Positions 55,014 to 64,000 of a stretch of DNA of 64,000 nt are shown in pieces. Position 1 is the stretch's first letter; every line of letters begins with the position of its first letter. Position numbers and translations under genes: made by a program. The DNA is from Cannabis sativa (Eukaryota > Streptophyta > Magnoliopsida > Rosales > Cannabaceae): NCBI RefSeq assembly GCF_029168945.1, contig NC_083602.1, positions 64,128,600 to 64,192,599 on the forward strand. The letters run 5' to 3'. The notes below the pieces were generated by a model. The model was not told the origin of the DNA. It ran no database searches and worked only from the letters and a program-made list of their open reading frames with translations.

Positions 55014-57734
55014 TTAAGGGTCCGATACACACCTTAAATAAGGCATGCTGAGTCCTCTTCGGTAGAGAATTTGATCCATCATTACATAACGATGAGCCTG
55101 ATACTGAATCTTTCGAGACAGTACCCTTTCTTGGGGAAACTCACCTTTTGTTATGTATTCTATGATGGGTACCATCCAGCTGGGTTCTTGCCCAACCGTT
55201 GTTATGGCCTCTTTTACTTTGATGCTTGGCTCTGCCAAGCGTTCCACTGGTACTACCCCCAGTCCTTCGATTTCACTATCTGAAGCTAACTTAGCCAGAC
55301 AGTTCGCGTGAGTGTTCTTTTCCCGGGGGATTCTTTCTACTTTGTAGTCCATGAACTCGTGGAGCAGCTCCCGGACTATTGTTACATACACGGCCATTCG
55401 CTCGCCGCGTGTTTGGTACTCTCCCGATATCTGATTTACGACCAGCTGGGAATCACTGTAGACTTCCACTCTTTTGGCCCCTACAGCTTTCGCTAGCCTC
55501 AGCCCTGCTATCAAGGCCTCGTATTCGGCCTCATTGTTTGAAGCTGAGAAGTCGAACCGTAGGGCTGCCTGGAGTCGCAGTCCGGTCGGGGATATCATTG
55601 CCACTCCCGCTCCGGATCCATTTTCATTGGAGTCTCCGTCCACAAATACTCTCCATGTGGGGATCGATGGTGTTGACGCATTTGCGGTTGCCTCGGCTTC
55701 ATTACATTCGGTAATGAAGTCTACCAAGGCTTGGCATTTTATGGAGATTCGGGGAATGTAGTGTAAGTCGAATTGACTTAACGCCAGCCTTCCGGATGCT
55801 TCTAGTTTTTGGAGGACTTGCCGGAGCGGGTGGTTGGTTAGTACCTTGATCGGATGTGCTTGTAAATATGGCCTTAATTTTCTTGAGGCCATCAGGAGGC
55901 AGAAAACCAGTTTCTCGATGATGGGGTACCTTGTTTCCGCTCCTATCATGCGCTTGCTAACATAGTACACGGGATGTTGAGTTTTCTCTTCTTCCCGGAC
56001 TAGGGCAGCGCTAACCGCATGCTCGGAGACAGCCAAATATAGAAATAGGTCCTCTCCGAGAGCAGGTTTTGATAGGATAGGAGGCTTGGCCATATTCTCT
56101 TTCAGTTTTTTGAATGCCTCCTCGCACTCGTCCGACCACTCAAACTTTTGACACTTCTTCAGTATGTTGAAGAAGGGGATGCACTTGTCTGTAGACCGCG
56201 AGATGAAACGGCTCAGGGCAGCAACCTTTCCGGTTAGGCTCTGCACGTCTTTGTGCTTCTTGGGGGATGGCATGCTTAGGAGAGCTTGGATTTTTTTCGA
56301 GTTTGCCTCAATCCCCCTCTGGCTGACGATGAAGCTTAGGAACTTCCCTGACTTGACCCCAAAGGTGCATTTCTTTGGGTTGAGCTTCATGCCGTATCTC
56401 TGGACTACCTCAAAACACTCCTCTAAGTCGTCTGCATGGCTATTGCATGGTTTGGACTTGACGAGCATATCGTCCACGTATACTTCCATGTTTCGCCCCA
56501 AGAGGCCTTTGAACATCCGGTTGACCATTCTTTGGTAGGTCGCTTCAGCGTTCTTCAGTTCGAAAGGCATGACTAGGTAGCAGTATACCCCCTTATCGGT
56601 CCTGAAGCTAGTGCACTCTTGGTCCGCCGCGTGCATCTTTATTTGGTTATACCCGGCGTAGGCGTCCATGAAGGATAGTAATTTGAATTGGAAAGTGGCG
56701 TCTACCATCTGGTCGATCCTAGGTAGCGGGAAGCAGTCCTTCAGACAAGCTTTGTTTAGATCAGTGAAATTTATACAAACTCGCCAAGTTCCGTTCGACT
56801 TGGGCACCAGGACCGGATTGGCTAGCCATTCTAGATAGTATATGTCGCGGATCATGCTGTTCATCAGAAGCTTATCCACCTCTTTCTCTAGAGCCTCGGC
56901 TTTTACCGAGTCGAGAGGGCGTCGCTTTTGTTGGACTGGTGGCATGTCCGGGTTGACGTTGAGGACGTGGGTGATGACGTGGGGACTTATGCCAGTCATG
57001 TCCTCTTGGCGCCATGCAAAAATGTCGATGGCGCCCTTCAGTGTTTTTATTATTTTTTCTTTTTCCTTCGGATCTAGTCTCTTTCCCAGCCGGAGTACTT
57101 TGGTGGAGTCGAGGTCGCACACTGATATTTCCTCGACATCCTCCATTGGTTCCACAATTTTTTCGGACCCCACTCGGGGATCCAACTCATCTTCTTCAGC
57201 CATCTCTGGCTCAATGGTTTCCCGGACCATCAGCACGGGCAGGTGGGTTGCAACATTGTAACCTTGCCTTGCTTCCTCCTGGTTTCCTCTCACCGTCCCG
57301 ATTCCAGCTTCCTGGGTGGGGAACTTTAAGCACAGGTGCTGAATGGACGTGACTGCGCCAAAATCTACCAAGGCTGGTCGGCCAAGGATCGCGTTGTAAG
57401 CGGTCGAGCCGTCCACCACCACAAAAGTGCAGTACTTGAATGTGCTCTGGGGGGTGTCCGAACACAAGGTGACTGGAAGTCTCACTTTTCCCATTGGGAT
57501 AAGCGTCGTTCCATTAAACCCTGTGAGTTGGGAACCACTGGGTGAGAGGTCTCGGTCCGTTAGGCCTATTGCAGTGAAGGCCTCCTTGAAGAGTAGATTC
57601 ACGGAACTTCCGTTGTCAATCAAGACTCTGGCCACCACTTTATTAGCGATGGGCGTCTCGATGACTAACGGATCATGATGAGGGAAGCGCACCGTCTTGG
57701 CGTCTTCCTCAGTGAACGTGATGTGTTGATCCAT
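55014..57734 (-). CDS. pol: G2 Pol: protease - RT - RNase H - archaeal-type RNase H (906 aa)
   Basis: Open for 906 codons. Protease active site VLIDNGSSVNLL at residues 37-48 (D40). RT spans about 290-480: FMDAYAGYNQIKM with the first catalytic Asp at 357, and YVDD at 419-422. A gypsy-type RNase H follows (~560-670, LAVSEHAVSAALV; apparently without the catalytic Asp). A second RNase H (~693-820) has catalytic residues D699 (FVDG), E737 (NNEAEYEAL) and D761 (YSDSQLV). This dual layout is typical of Tat. The frame ends in a TAA just before the integrase zinc finger, probably a nonsense mutation. The true polyprotein start is upstream in gag; the Met at 57734 is only the first in this frame. 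Confidence 0.9.
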   Translation of the reverse strand: MDQHITFTEEDAKTVRFPHHDPLVIETPIANKVVARVLIDNGSSVNLLFKEAFTAIGLTDRDLSPSGSQLTGFNGTTLIPMGKVRLPVTLCSDTPQSTFKYCTFVVVDGSTAYNAILGRPALVDFGAVTSIQHLCLKFPTQEAGIGTVRGNQEEARQGYNVATHLPVLMVRETIEPEMAEEDELDPRVGSEKIVEPMEDVEEISVCDLDSTKVLRLGKRLDPKEKEKIIKTLKGAIDIFAWRQEDMTGISPHVITHVLNVNPDMPPVQQKRRPLDSVKAEALEKEVDKLLMNSMIRDIYYLEWLANPVLVPKSNGTWRVCINFTDLNKACLKDCFPLPRIDQMVDATFQFKLLSFMDAYAGYNQIKMHAADQECTSFRTDKGVYCYLVMPFELKNAEATYQRMVNRMFKGLLGRNMEVYVDDMLVKSKPCNSHADDLEECFEVVQRYGMKLNPKKCTFGVKSGKFLSFIVSQRGIEANSKKIQALLSMPSPKKHKDVQSLTGKVAALSRFISRSTDKCIPFFNILKKCQKFEWSDECEEAFKKLKENMAKPPILSKPALGEDLFLYLAVSEHAVSAALVREEEKTQHPVYYVSKRMIGAETRYPIIEKLVFCLLMASRKLRPYLQAHPIKVLTNHPLRQVLQKLEASGRLALSQFDLHYIPRISIKCQALVDFITECNEAEATANASTPSIPTWRVFVDGDSNENGSGAGVAMISPTGLRLQAALRFDFSASNNEAEYEALIAGLRLAKAVGAKRVEVYSDSQLVVNQISGEYQTRGERMAVYVTIVRELLHEFMDYKVERIPREKNTHANCLAKLASDSEIEGLGVVPVERLAEPSIKVKEAITTVGQEPSWMVPIIEYITKGEFPQERVLSRKIQYQAHRYVMMDQILYRRGLSMPYLRCVSDP

Positions 57735-58435
57735 CAGTCAGGGCCTTTGAGCTGGGAGTTGAGTAACCTCTCAAACCTCACTGTGCTTTACGGCCCCTGC
57801 GTACCACTTTAGTTCTTTGTGGGTGGTTCCTCCAATATGGGGTCCTCCGGGGATCATGGCTACCCTCACATTTGGTCTGGGCGGCAGACCGAGGACGTGC
57901 TGGGCGTCGCCCGCGGGAGCAACTGGAGCCAATACTCCTGCTGCACCCCCCGGTGTTCCCTGGGCACAACCCCTGTCGCCTGGCCCGGATTGAGGTGAGG
58001 CAGCCGATTCTTGATCCACTCATAGAGGTGGCCCAATCGGATCAGGTTTTCAATCTCGTCTTTGAGATTCTTGCATTCATTGGTGCTATGACCAATGTCG
58101 TTGTGGTACTCGCATCTTTTGCTTGGATCCCTCCGGGAGCTATCTTTGTACAAATGATGTGGTCTCCAGTAGTGCGTATTTTGCCTAGTAGCAAAGTACA
58201 CACGCTCTTAGGAGTCCGTCAGCTCCGTGTACTGGGTGTACTGGGGAGTGTACCCCCTTTTCTGACGCTTCTCCCCCGTTCGGGTGGTGCCTTTGTAGAA
58301 TCTTTTACTCCTCGAGCCCTGGGAAGGGCCTGCCAGGCTAGCGGTTGGAGCGGAGTGTGAGGGAGCTTGTCCACTTATCCCTGAGGGATTTCCAAAATGG
58401 GATGATGCAGGCGCCAGGGCCTGGCCCTGACTATA
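57735..58435 (-). pseudogene. G2 gag C-terminal part and gag-pol link (broken)
   Basis: Continues the gag frame past the stop at 58436 and another near 58200. It holds a zinc knuckle CEYHNDIGHSTNEC (C-x2-H-x4-H-x4-C, all ligands present) in the open stretch 57866-58201. Near 57900 the homologous reading passes to another frame (VAMIPGGPHIGGT, ending at 57771), the same frame as pol. So at least three stops and one frameshift separate gag from pol. Confidence 0.75.
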
Positions 58436-60007
58436 TCAGGTAGTGGCAGAGAACTGTATACCGCTCATCGGCGGAGCCGCGGTCGGGACAGTACCCGAAG
58501 GCAGTGCTTTGGGCATGTACCTTGCTATCCCGGTGGGATAGTATCCTCCATAAGCCACTATTTGGGCCTCTTCAAGGTTGATATATTTTTGGACTCTCTT
58601 TTGGAAGTCCTGAAGGCTAGCAGCCCCTTCTTGTTGTAGTTCGTTCCAAAAGGGAGTCCCTGTACGGATGCCTGCCTGGAGAATGGCAAGTTGTTGTCCG
58701 TCATCAACTTTCTTGGTCTTTGAGGCTTCCTCTCGGAACCTCTTTATATAGTTCTTCAAGGTCTCGGTGCGCAGTTTCTTGATGTCAGTCAAGGCACTGA
58801 CCTCCAGGTTGACCTTTCTTGCGGCGAGAAAATGTCTCTGGAAGTTGGTCTGTAACTTGTTCCAACAGCCCACGGATCCTGGTTCCAGCTTCTTGAACCA
58901 TTCCTCCGCGGACCCACTTAGAGTAAGCGGGAAGCACAGACATTTTGCGTCATTGCTAACTCTCATGACCGTCATGACACGGTTAAACCGCGACAAGTGG
59001 TCGCTTGGATCGGAGTTCTCGGTATAAGCTGCCATTTCGGGCATCTTAAAGTTCTTGGGGAGCTCGGCCTCCAGGAGGTGCTTAGCACATGGCTCCCGGT
59101 CCTCACAGTCTGAGTCAGAGTCATCCCCTTTTTGTCTCCGGGAGACGCGGGCGATATCTTTTCGGAGTATGGCGAGTTCCGCCATGATTGCTTCATTTAA
59201 CGTACCCGTGTAGACCGCGGGCCCATATCGTTTTTGGTCAAGGTGATCCCGGAGGTCACCTTGATTCCCATTGATTTGATTTCTCAAATCAACGGGAGGA
59301 CATCTCTGTCCTCTTCTTCCTCTACCTCCGGGCTCCTGGTGCACGGAAATGCTTTTTCGGTCCTCTCGATCCTGAGGGCCAAGACTCCCTTTTTGGAGCT
59401 TTCCCCTCTGCGGACCTTTCCTTTTAGGGAAATCTGAGCGGACCTTTCGCGTATCCTGCGCCTTTTTCTTTCGCCCAGGGGTAGAGGTAGGGTTTTTCTT
59501 TTGGTTCCCTTTAGCGGGATACCTTATGGGGCTAGGCTCCCTAGACTTTTGTTGTTGGGTGCTAGGCGAGGATTCCTCTGGTTCCTTGCCGAGTCCAACA
59601 GTCATTGCCTTGGGATGCACGTGAATACCAGCCGCCTCCATGGCTTTTTGCATGGCCAGCATCACTTTTTGCATTTTTTGGTTTTGTGCTTTTTGGGCTT
59701 CGATCTCGGCTTCGTGATCGATAGCTTTTTGCCTTAAAAGCACCAACTCCGAGTAGCTACCTTCATCGTAGGGATACTCATCGAGGTTTCCCTCGTATTC
59801 GTCATCAGGAATTCTTTCTTCTCCCTCAGAACCCTCAGCTGCTCTTGAGGCTACATCCTCCTCATTTGGATCTTGAGCATCCTCTAGTGGGTGAGGTTGA
59901 CCAGTACTTCTAGTCTCCACCAATTTTGTAAAGTGAAGTGTATGTTTGCAGAAGCTTTCTTCAGCTCTCAATGAAAGCACCAAAATGTTGACCGAGATTT
60001 TCGGCAA
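58436..60007 (-). CDS. gag: G2 Gag (major part)
   Basis: Open frame of 523 aa. The ATG at 60007 lies inside the LTR and the first ~29 codons cross the LTR edge and PBS, so it is probably not the real start. The likely original start is codon 29, now TTG (about 59921-59923), because MV-x-T-[RH]-S-T starts gag in G1 at the same distance from the LTR. Acidic stretch 37-90, coiled coil ~85-120, basic region 165-260, retrotransposon gag (capsid) domain ~310-480 (AAYTENSDPSDHL, GSAEEWFKKL). Makes the particle shell. Confidence 0.85.
   Translation of the reverse strand: MPKISVNILVLSLRAEESFCKHTLHFTKLVETRSTGQPHPLEDAQDPNEEDVASRAAEGSEGEERIPDDEYEGNLDEYPYDEGSYSELVLLRQKAIDHEAEIEAQKAQNQKMQKVMLAMQKAMEAAGIHVHPKAMTVGLGKEPEESSPSTQQQKSREPSPIRYPAKGNQKKNPTSTPGRKKKAQDTRKVRSDFPKRKGPQRGKLQKGSLGPQDREDRKSISVHQEPGGRGRRGQRCPPVDLRNQINGNQGDLRDHLDQKRYGPAVYTGTLNEAIMAELAILRKDIARVSRRQKGDDSDSDCEDREPCAKHLLEAELPKNFKMPEMAAYTENSDPSDHLSRFNRVMTVMRVSNDAKCLCFPLTLSGSAEEWFKKLEPGSVGCWNKLQTNFQRHFLAARKVNLEVSALTDIKKLRTETLKNYIKRFREEASKTKKVDDGQQLAILQAGIRTGTPFWNELQQEGAASLQDFQKRVQKYINLEEAQIVAYGGYYPTGIARYMPKALPSGTVPTAAPPMSGIQFSATT
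59964..59985 (-). other. Primer-binding site of G2
   Basis: Minus strand TTTTGGTGCTTTCATTGAGA, the same run as in G1, beside the 5' LTR. TGG pairs with the tRNA CCA end; tRNA not identified. Confidence 0.7.
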
Positions 60008-60772
60008 CCAATAAAATATTATAAGATTATAGAGCTTTAAGAAAATTAGAGAAGGATTTTTACGTGGTTCGGGCGTTAATGAGCCTTAGTCCACGAGTCT
60101 TTGTTATTTATGGATGTATTTAATACAAAGAATGTATTTGGTGAGTGTTTCACTCTTATAAATACAGAGAATGTTCTTGGTGAGTATTTACTCTTCTTGC
60201 TCTTATGCAACCCAAGATTCTCGACCCCCATTAATGAGCTTTGAGGGGGTATTTATAGTGTTTTTGGTGGGGTGATCCCCAGAATTATTGTACAAATATA
60301 TCTGTAAGTATCCATAAAGTTGGGCATTCCCAATGAATATACCATGAGTAATGCATGGTCAAATCCCTAGGTGTTGTAGGGCTTTTATGTGGAATGTCCT
60401 TATTGTCTTTTGACTGATGTGACTTTTCACATTGTAGCCGTCGATAGACTTAAATGATCATTACTTTGTAGCTGCAGATTGGGGGTTGTGCCGTCAGACT
60501 TTATTGTGTGTAGCAGTTCCAACACGTTTCCTCCCATGCGGCATTAAATTCGACTTGATTGCTCAGGGGAAGCCTGACACCTCGCGGAGACGCCTTAGTA
60601 CTACTTGGGTTTCCGGGAGCGTATGGGGCTCCCTACGTCTTCTCCGGGAGGCATGTCCCGGATGCTGCCTTATTTACATAAAGACTTAGCAAATAATTTA
60701 AACGTTAAGCTGTTTGATCCACGTGTCCTTGTCCGGTTGATCCACGTATATTGGGCAAAATCAGGGGCAACA
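59986..60772 (-). repeat. 5' LTR of G2 (787 bp)
   Basis: Minus strand begins TGTTGCCCC at 60772 and ends GTCAACA at 59986. TATA box at 60250-60257 (minus). Drives gag-pol. Confidence 0.95.
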
Positions 60773-60777
60773 ATAAA

Positions 60778-61633
60778 GAATTAAATATTTAGCAAAATAA
60801 CCTATTTTTAAATTTGAAAATATTATGGTTAGAATATCTATAAAAATATCTAGATTAATTTCAAATTTATTAATTATTTAATTCTATAAGATAATTTTAA
60901 TATAATAATTCAAATTAAAAGGATAAGTCTATCTTTTAATTTAAAATATACCTATTTAACCTTGTAATTAAATAATATATAAATATTAAAAAAAATTAAC
61001 AAAATTTTAAAATCTGACCATAAATAAAAATAAAATAATTAATTTAATAATAATCTATTAGAATATTAAATATTATTAATTTGTAAATTGATATTTAAAT
61101 TCAAATATATTAAAAATAATATTTTATTTAGATTTTTAGAGTTGAAATGCAAAAAATTCGAAAAACATTGGAAAAATCCCAAAAAATTTGAAATTTTGGT
61201 GAAGGTGCACCTACAGCCCTCCTGCGCGTGCGAGAGAGGGATTTGTAGGGTCCTCCCCGAGTTTCCTCAACACCTACAAGGTCCTGCGTGGGTGAGCTAC
61301 AACCTGGGTGAGGCATGCTCCCCTCCTTGTTTGCGGAACCTGGTGCAATTGAGCACCACCTCGACACCACATGGACCTAAAACTTCAAACGTTCATAACT
61401 TTTCTATTTTTCATCGGAATTGAGTTCCGTAAAAACCAAAATTTCTTAATTTTTCACAAGAAATCCAAATAAAATATTTTCAGAACGAAAGTAAAATTAT
61501 TTTTATGGAAAATTTTCGAAATTCACATACATTCATCAAATAACACATAAACCAACGTGAACACATTCATATCAACACAATAACAATATTCATCGTTTTA
61601 AATCCATATTACATGAAAGTAAATTATTACCAT
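60778..61633 (-). mobile_element. A5 internal region, right part (leader)
   Basis: Continuation of 47824-48572 after G2. AT-rich leader with a GC cassette (about 61198-61380) and the flank GGAATTGAGTTCCGTAAAAA, related to other copies. The primer site is at about 61634-61646 (plus TGGCTCTGAGCCA, one base shorter than in the other copies). Confidence 0.75.
61128..61370 (-). CDS. Leader small ORF, 80 aa (A5)
   Basis: Sense-strand open frame starting in the cassette and ending in an aromatic tail (KFQIFWDFSNVFRIFCI), at a position like the frames in A1, A2, A2' and A4, although the sequence is diverged. This is the most distant example of the cassette-plus-tail frame. Function unknown. Confidence 0.25.
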   Translation of the reverse strand: MVSRWCSIAPGSANKEGSMPHPGCSSPTQDLVGVEETRGGPYKSLSRTRRRAVGAPSPKFQIFWDFSNVFRIFCISTLKI

Positions 61634-61649
61634 GGCTCTGAGCCAGTAG

Positions 61650-62016
61650 TTGAAAATATTTTACCTGAATCTAGATTTACTAACAAGTATGTTGAATTAA
61701 CATCCTAAATATGAATTCTCTAAAACAATAAAATTAAACACATAAGGGTTTAAGAAAATCTTACATTAGTTGCAGCAGAATATTATGACTACTTCCGTTC
61801 AAAATCTCTAGCCCTTGATTCCAATCTGTAGTAGAGCATTATCAAGATCTGAACTTGGATCTCTTTCTCTCCTTCGGGTTTGGTTACGACCGTCTTACTC
61901 ACTATGATTGAGTACTAGACTTGCTATGTGTGGGCATGGCACTCTATCACTCAAGGGTTCGAATTGGATGAACAATGAAGGAGGTTTGAAATCACTATGA
62001 AAGGAACTCTCTCATC
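61650..62016 (-). repeat. 5' LTR of A5, first piece
   Basis: Starts near 61650 beside the primer site, with the terminal TGTTGG altered (AGTTGAAAATATTTTACC). It is interrupted at 62016 by the solo LTR and goes on at 63869-64000 (TAGGTTGAAAGCAATAG...), both parts matching the A2 3' LTR (16740-17200). Confidence 0.82.
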
Positions 62017-63863
62017 TGTTGGAATTATTTTAACAGGATCTTAGATTTACTACCAAGTATGTTATTTAACATCCTAAATATGAACTTCTAAAACGATATG
62101 AAATAAACACATATAAAGTATAAGAAACCTTACAGTGGTTGCATCAGAATATAATGTCTCCTTCCACTCAGATCTCTAACCCTTGCATCCTTTCTGTAGC
62201 AGAGTATCACCAAGATCTGAGCCCGAATGTCCTTCTCTTAATTTTGGATTCTTCACAGCCTTACACACTATGATTGACATACCACTTGATGTGTGTGGGC
62301 ACTCACTCACTCACTATAGGCTCGGTTTAGAAGAGAGGAAGAGAGAGAGAAGGTGGCGGCTAGGGCATAGGAAGAAGGCTTTGAATTTTTCTCTAAAGGA
62401 ATGAGATGCATCATCTTTTTCCTGAAGCCATCACTACCTATTTATAGGAAACCACCTAGGGTAAGGTTAGATTTATTTGGCATTAAAATAATGAAAAAAT
62501 AAATGGTAAATATGCTCTCTAAGTGGCCGGCCATGATGTGGATAATGGGCCCCACTTTGCAATTTTACCATTTTGTCATTTTTCCATATCATTTTCTCAA
62601 AAACGCTAATTTTCCAATTTAACCACTTAAATGCCAATTCTAATCATTTAATAACTAAAACTAATTATTAAATAATATTGTCATTTAATATATTTATTAA
62701 TTACACTAATCAAAGTCTCTTAATTAACAAACAAACTCTATAAACTCTTTCTTCACAATTAAGCCCTTGCTTAGTGAAAATTCACAAACTAGACATAGTC
62801 TAATTTTAGAATTATAATTGATTAATCAAAATCAATTAACTAAGTCTTACAAGCAGACCCAGAACTTACCAATAAGCTGACCCAGAACTTACTAAGTAAA
62901 TTCACTGACTTATTAATTCCTTGTTGCATCCACTCATAGAACTTGGAATTGCACTCTCAATTATATAGAACGCTCTATATGTTCCACGATATAGATATGC
63001 TATTAGTTATCCATTGTTATAATCTCAATAATCAATGATCCTCTATAGATTATCTACATTGTATAGGGATTAAATTACTGTTACACCCTTCAATGTATTT
63101 TATCCCTAAAACACTTAGCCACCTATAAACGACATTTTAGTGAACTAAACATAATCACTGAAATGAGTACTCAACCATTTATCTCTATTTAGCCAAGCTC
63201 GAAGGAAATCATCATTTCACTTCTATGTCTAGAAAGAAGCTATAGATTCCATATCTATGTTTAGCGCTCCCACTTAATTGCACTACCATGTTTCCAAAAT
63301 GTACGTATCACCCTCACCAAAAAGTAGGCTTAACTAACAAATCAAAGAACATGTATAATACTCTTGAGATCGAACCTAACCATGTCATGATTAAGATCAT
63401 TTGATCTAGGATCAACTAGGTGATATTGAATTGAATAAATATTACGGTAAATTATCATATTTATACAAAGGTTCAATATCGGTCCCTTCCGATGCATACT
63501 CCATGCATCCAACCTAAGCTTTACTTTAACCAATGCCCTGGAAAGAACATAGCACTTATCCCAGGTGCAAGTAAACTATGTTGTAGATTATCATATCAGT
63601 TAAACCCTGTGTACTGATAAATCTAGGAATATATATTTAATCACATAATCTTGATTACTTTCCACTGTGCTGACGACACAATAAACAAGAATATAAATGT
63701 GATAAGGATTTGGATGAATTTATAAATCAAATAAACAAATAAATGATAACATGAACCAAATGACACACAAATAAGTGATGAAAATACTTCTGTTTCTTTA
63801 TTGATATTTAAAAGATAAGGATTACATTGAAATAGAGTTTTATTTAGGGCATAAAACCCAACA
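62017..63863 (-). repeat. Solo LTR of family A inside the A5 LTR (1847 bp)
   Basis: Complete LTR, minus TGTTGGG...CCAACA, flanked on both sides by TCATC (62012-62016 and 63864-63868), with no internal region. This is the mark of LTR-LTR recombination after insertion. TATA box at 62439-62446 (minus). Confidence 0.94.
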
Positions 63864-63868
63864 TCATC

Positions 63869-64000
63869 TAGGTTGAAAGCAATAGTCAAATTGTCAAAAG
63901 TGGATGAGTGAGAGCATTATGTTCCTTTTATAGTGTTTCAACTATGGCTTAGGGCTGAATTATATGGATGAAAAAAGAATAAAATATTGGGCAAAAAAAA
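63869..64000 (-). repeat. 5' LTR of A5, second piece (runs off the window)
   Basis: Resumes after the solo LTR at the base following the TSD and matches 17068-17200 (GGATGAGTGAGAGCAT, TAGTGTTTCAACTA). The rest lies beyond the window. Confidence 0.8.

Larger units (their letters stand above)
48573..60772 (-). mobile_element. Tat-type Ty3/gypsy element G2, near full length (12.2 kb)
   Basis: Both LTRs are 787 bp with about twenty differences by eye. TSD ATAAA at 48568-48572 and 60773-60777. Order on the minus strand: 5' LTR, PBS, gag, knuckle, protease, RT, RNase H, second RNase H, integrase; then a tandem repeat region and an accessory gene on the opposite strand, PPT, 3' LTR. The dual RNase H and antisense ORF fit the Tat lineage (compare Grande, Retand, Ogre). 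It inserted into A5 leader. Coding breaks make it non-autonomous now. Confidence 0.95.

Noticed and set aside
55071..57678. Numerous plus-strand frames (for example 55379-55714, 56164-56538, 56842-57261)
   Set aside because: All are opposite-strand shadows of the G2 pol reading frame and have no recognisable domains.
1..64000. Cellular genes, tRNAs, rRNAs, CRISPR arrays, organellar inserts or viral insertions
   Set aside because: I looked for them at both strands and saw none; every long frame belongs to a retrotransposon, and no short regular repeat-spacer array or tRNA-like cloverleaf was found by eye.

Overview
This window comes from a nuclear chromosome of a flowering plant, probably a eudicot, in a repeat-rich, gene-free region. 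Evidence: nested LTR retrotransposons with plant-type primer sites, a hAT miniature element, very AT-rich background (especially element leaders), spliceosomal-type introns, and no cellular gene, rRNA or tRNA. The species cannot be named from sequence alone.

Layout. (1) 1-8561: Copia-type element A1, minus strand, 5' LTR 6663-8561; its far end lies left of the window. (2) 8562-8898: short unassigned spacer. (3) 8899-~16735: decayed plus-strand Ty3/gypsy element G1 with 2.1-kb LTRs and an internal deletion of most of pol. (4) ~16736-38667: minus-strand tandem chain of Copia family A (LTR - internal A2 - shared LTR - internal A2'). A2 carries a hAT MITE (20457-20653). A2' is split by plus-strand copy A3 (26318-34704, TSD AGCAC). 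(5) ~38668-47823: plus-strand copy A4, head-to-head with A2', forming a large inverted duplication. (6) 47824-64000: internal part and 5' LTR of diverged minus-strand copy A5, split by a nearly full-length Tat-type gypsy element G2 (48573-60772, TSD ATAAA) and by a solo LTR (62017-63863, TSD TCATC).

Family A has 1.85-1.9 kb LTRs (TGTTGGG...CCAACA), a primer site close to initiator tRNA-Met, a PBS-to-gag leader of about 3.7 kb, a Copia gag (kept only in A2' and A4) and eroded pol remnants (protease DSG, RT YVDD, RNase H region). No copy has a working pol, so any mobility would need a helper. G2 encodes gag, protease, RT, two RNase H domains and integrase on the minus strand, broken by several stops and a frame change. 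On the opposite strand, between pol and the 3' LTR, it has a spliced accessory gene with its own TATA box.

Most unusual: beside the PBS every family A copy carries a short GC-rich cassette in an AT-rich leader. The cassettes are largely unrelated in sequence between copies, but each is built of strong hairpins or palindromes, and in five of six copies a sense-strand small ORF starts in the cassette and ends in a conserved aromatic/hydrophobic tail.
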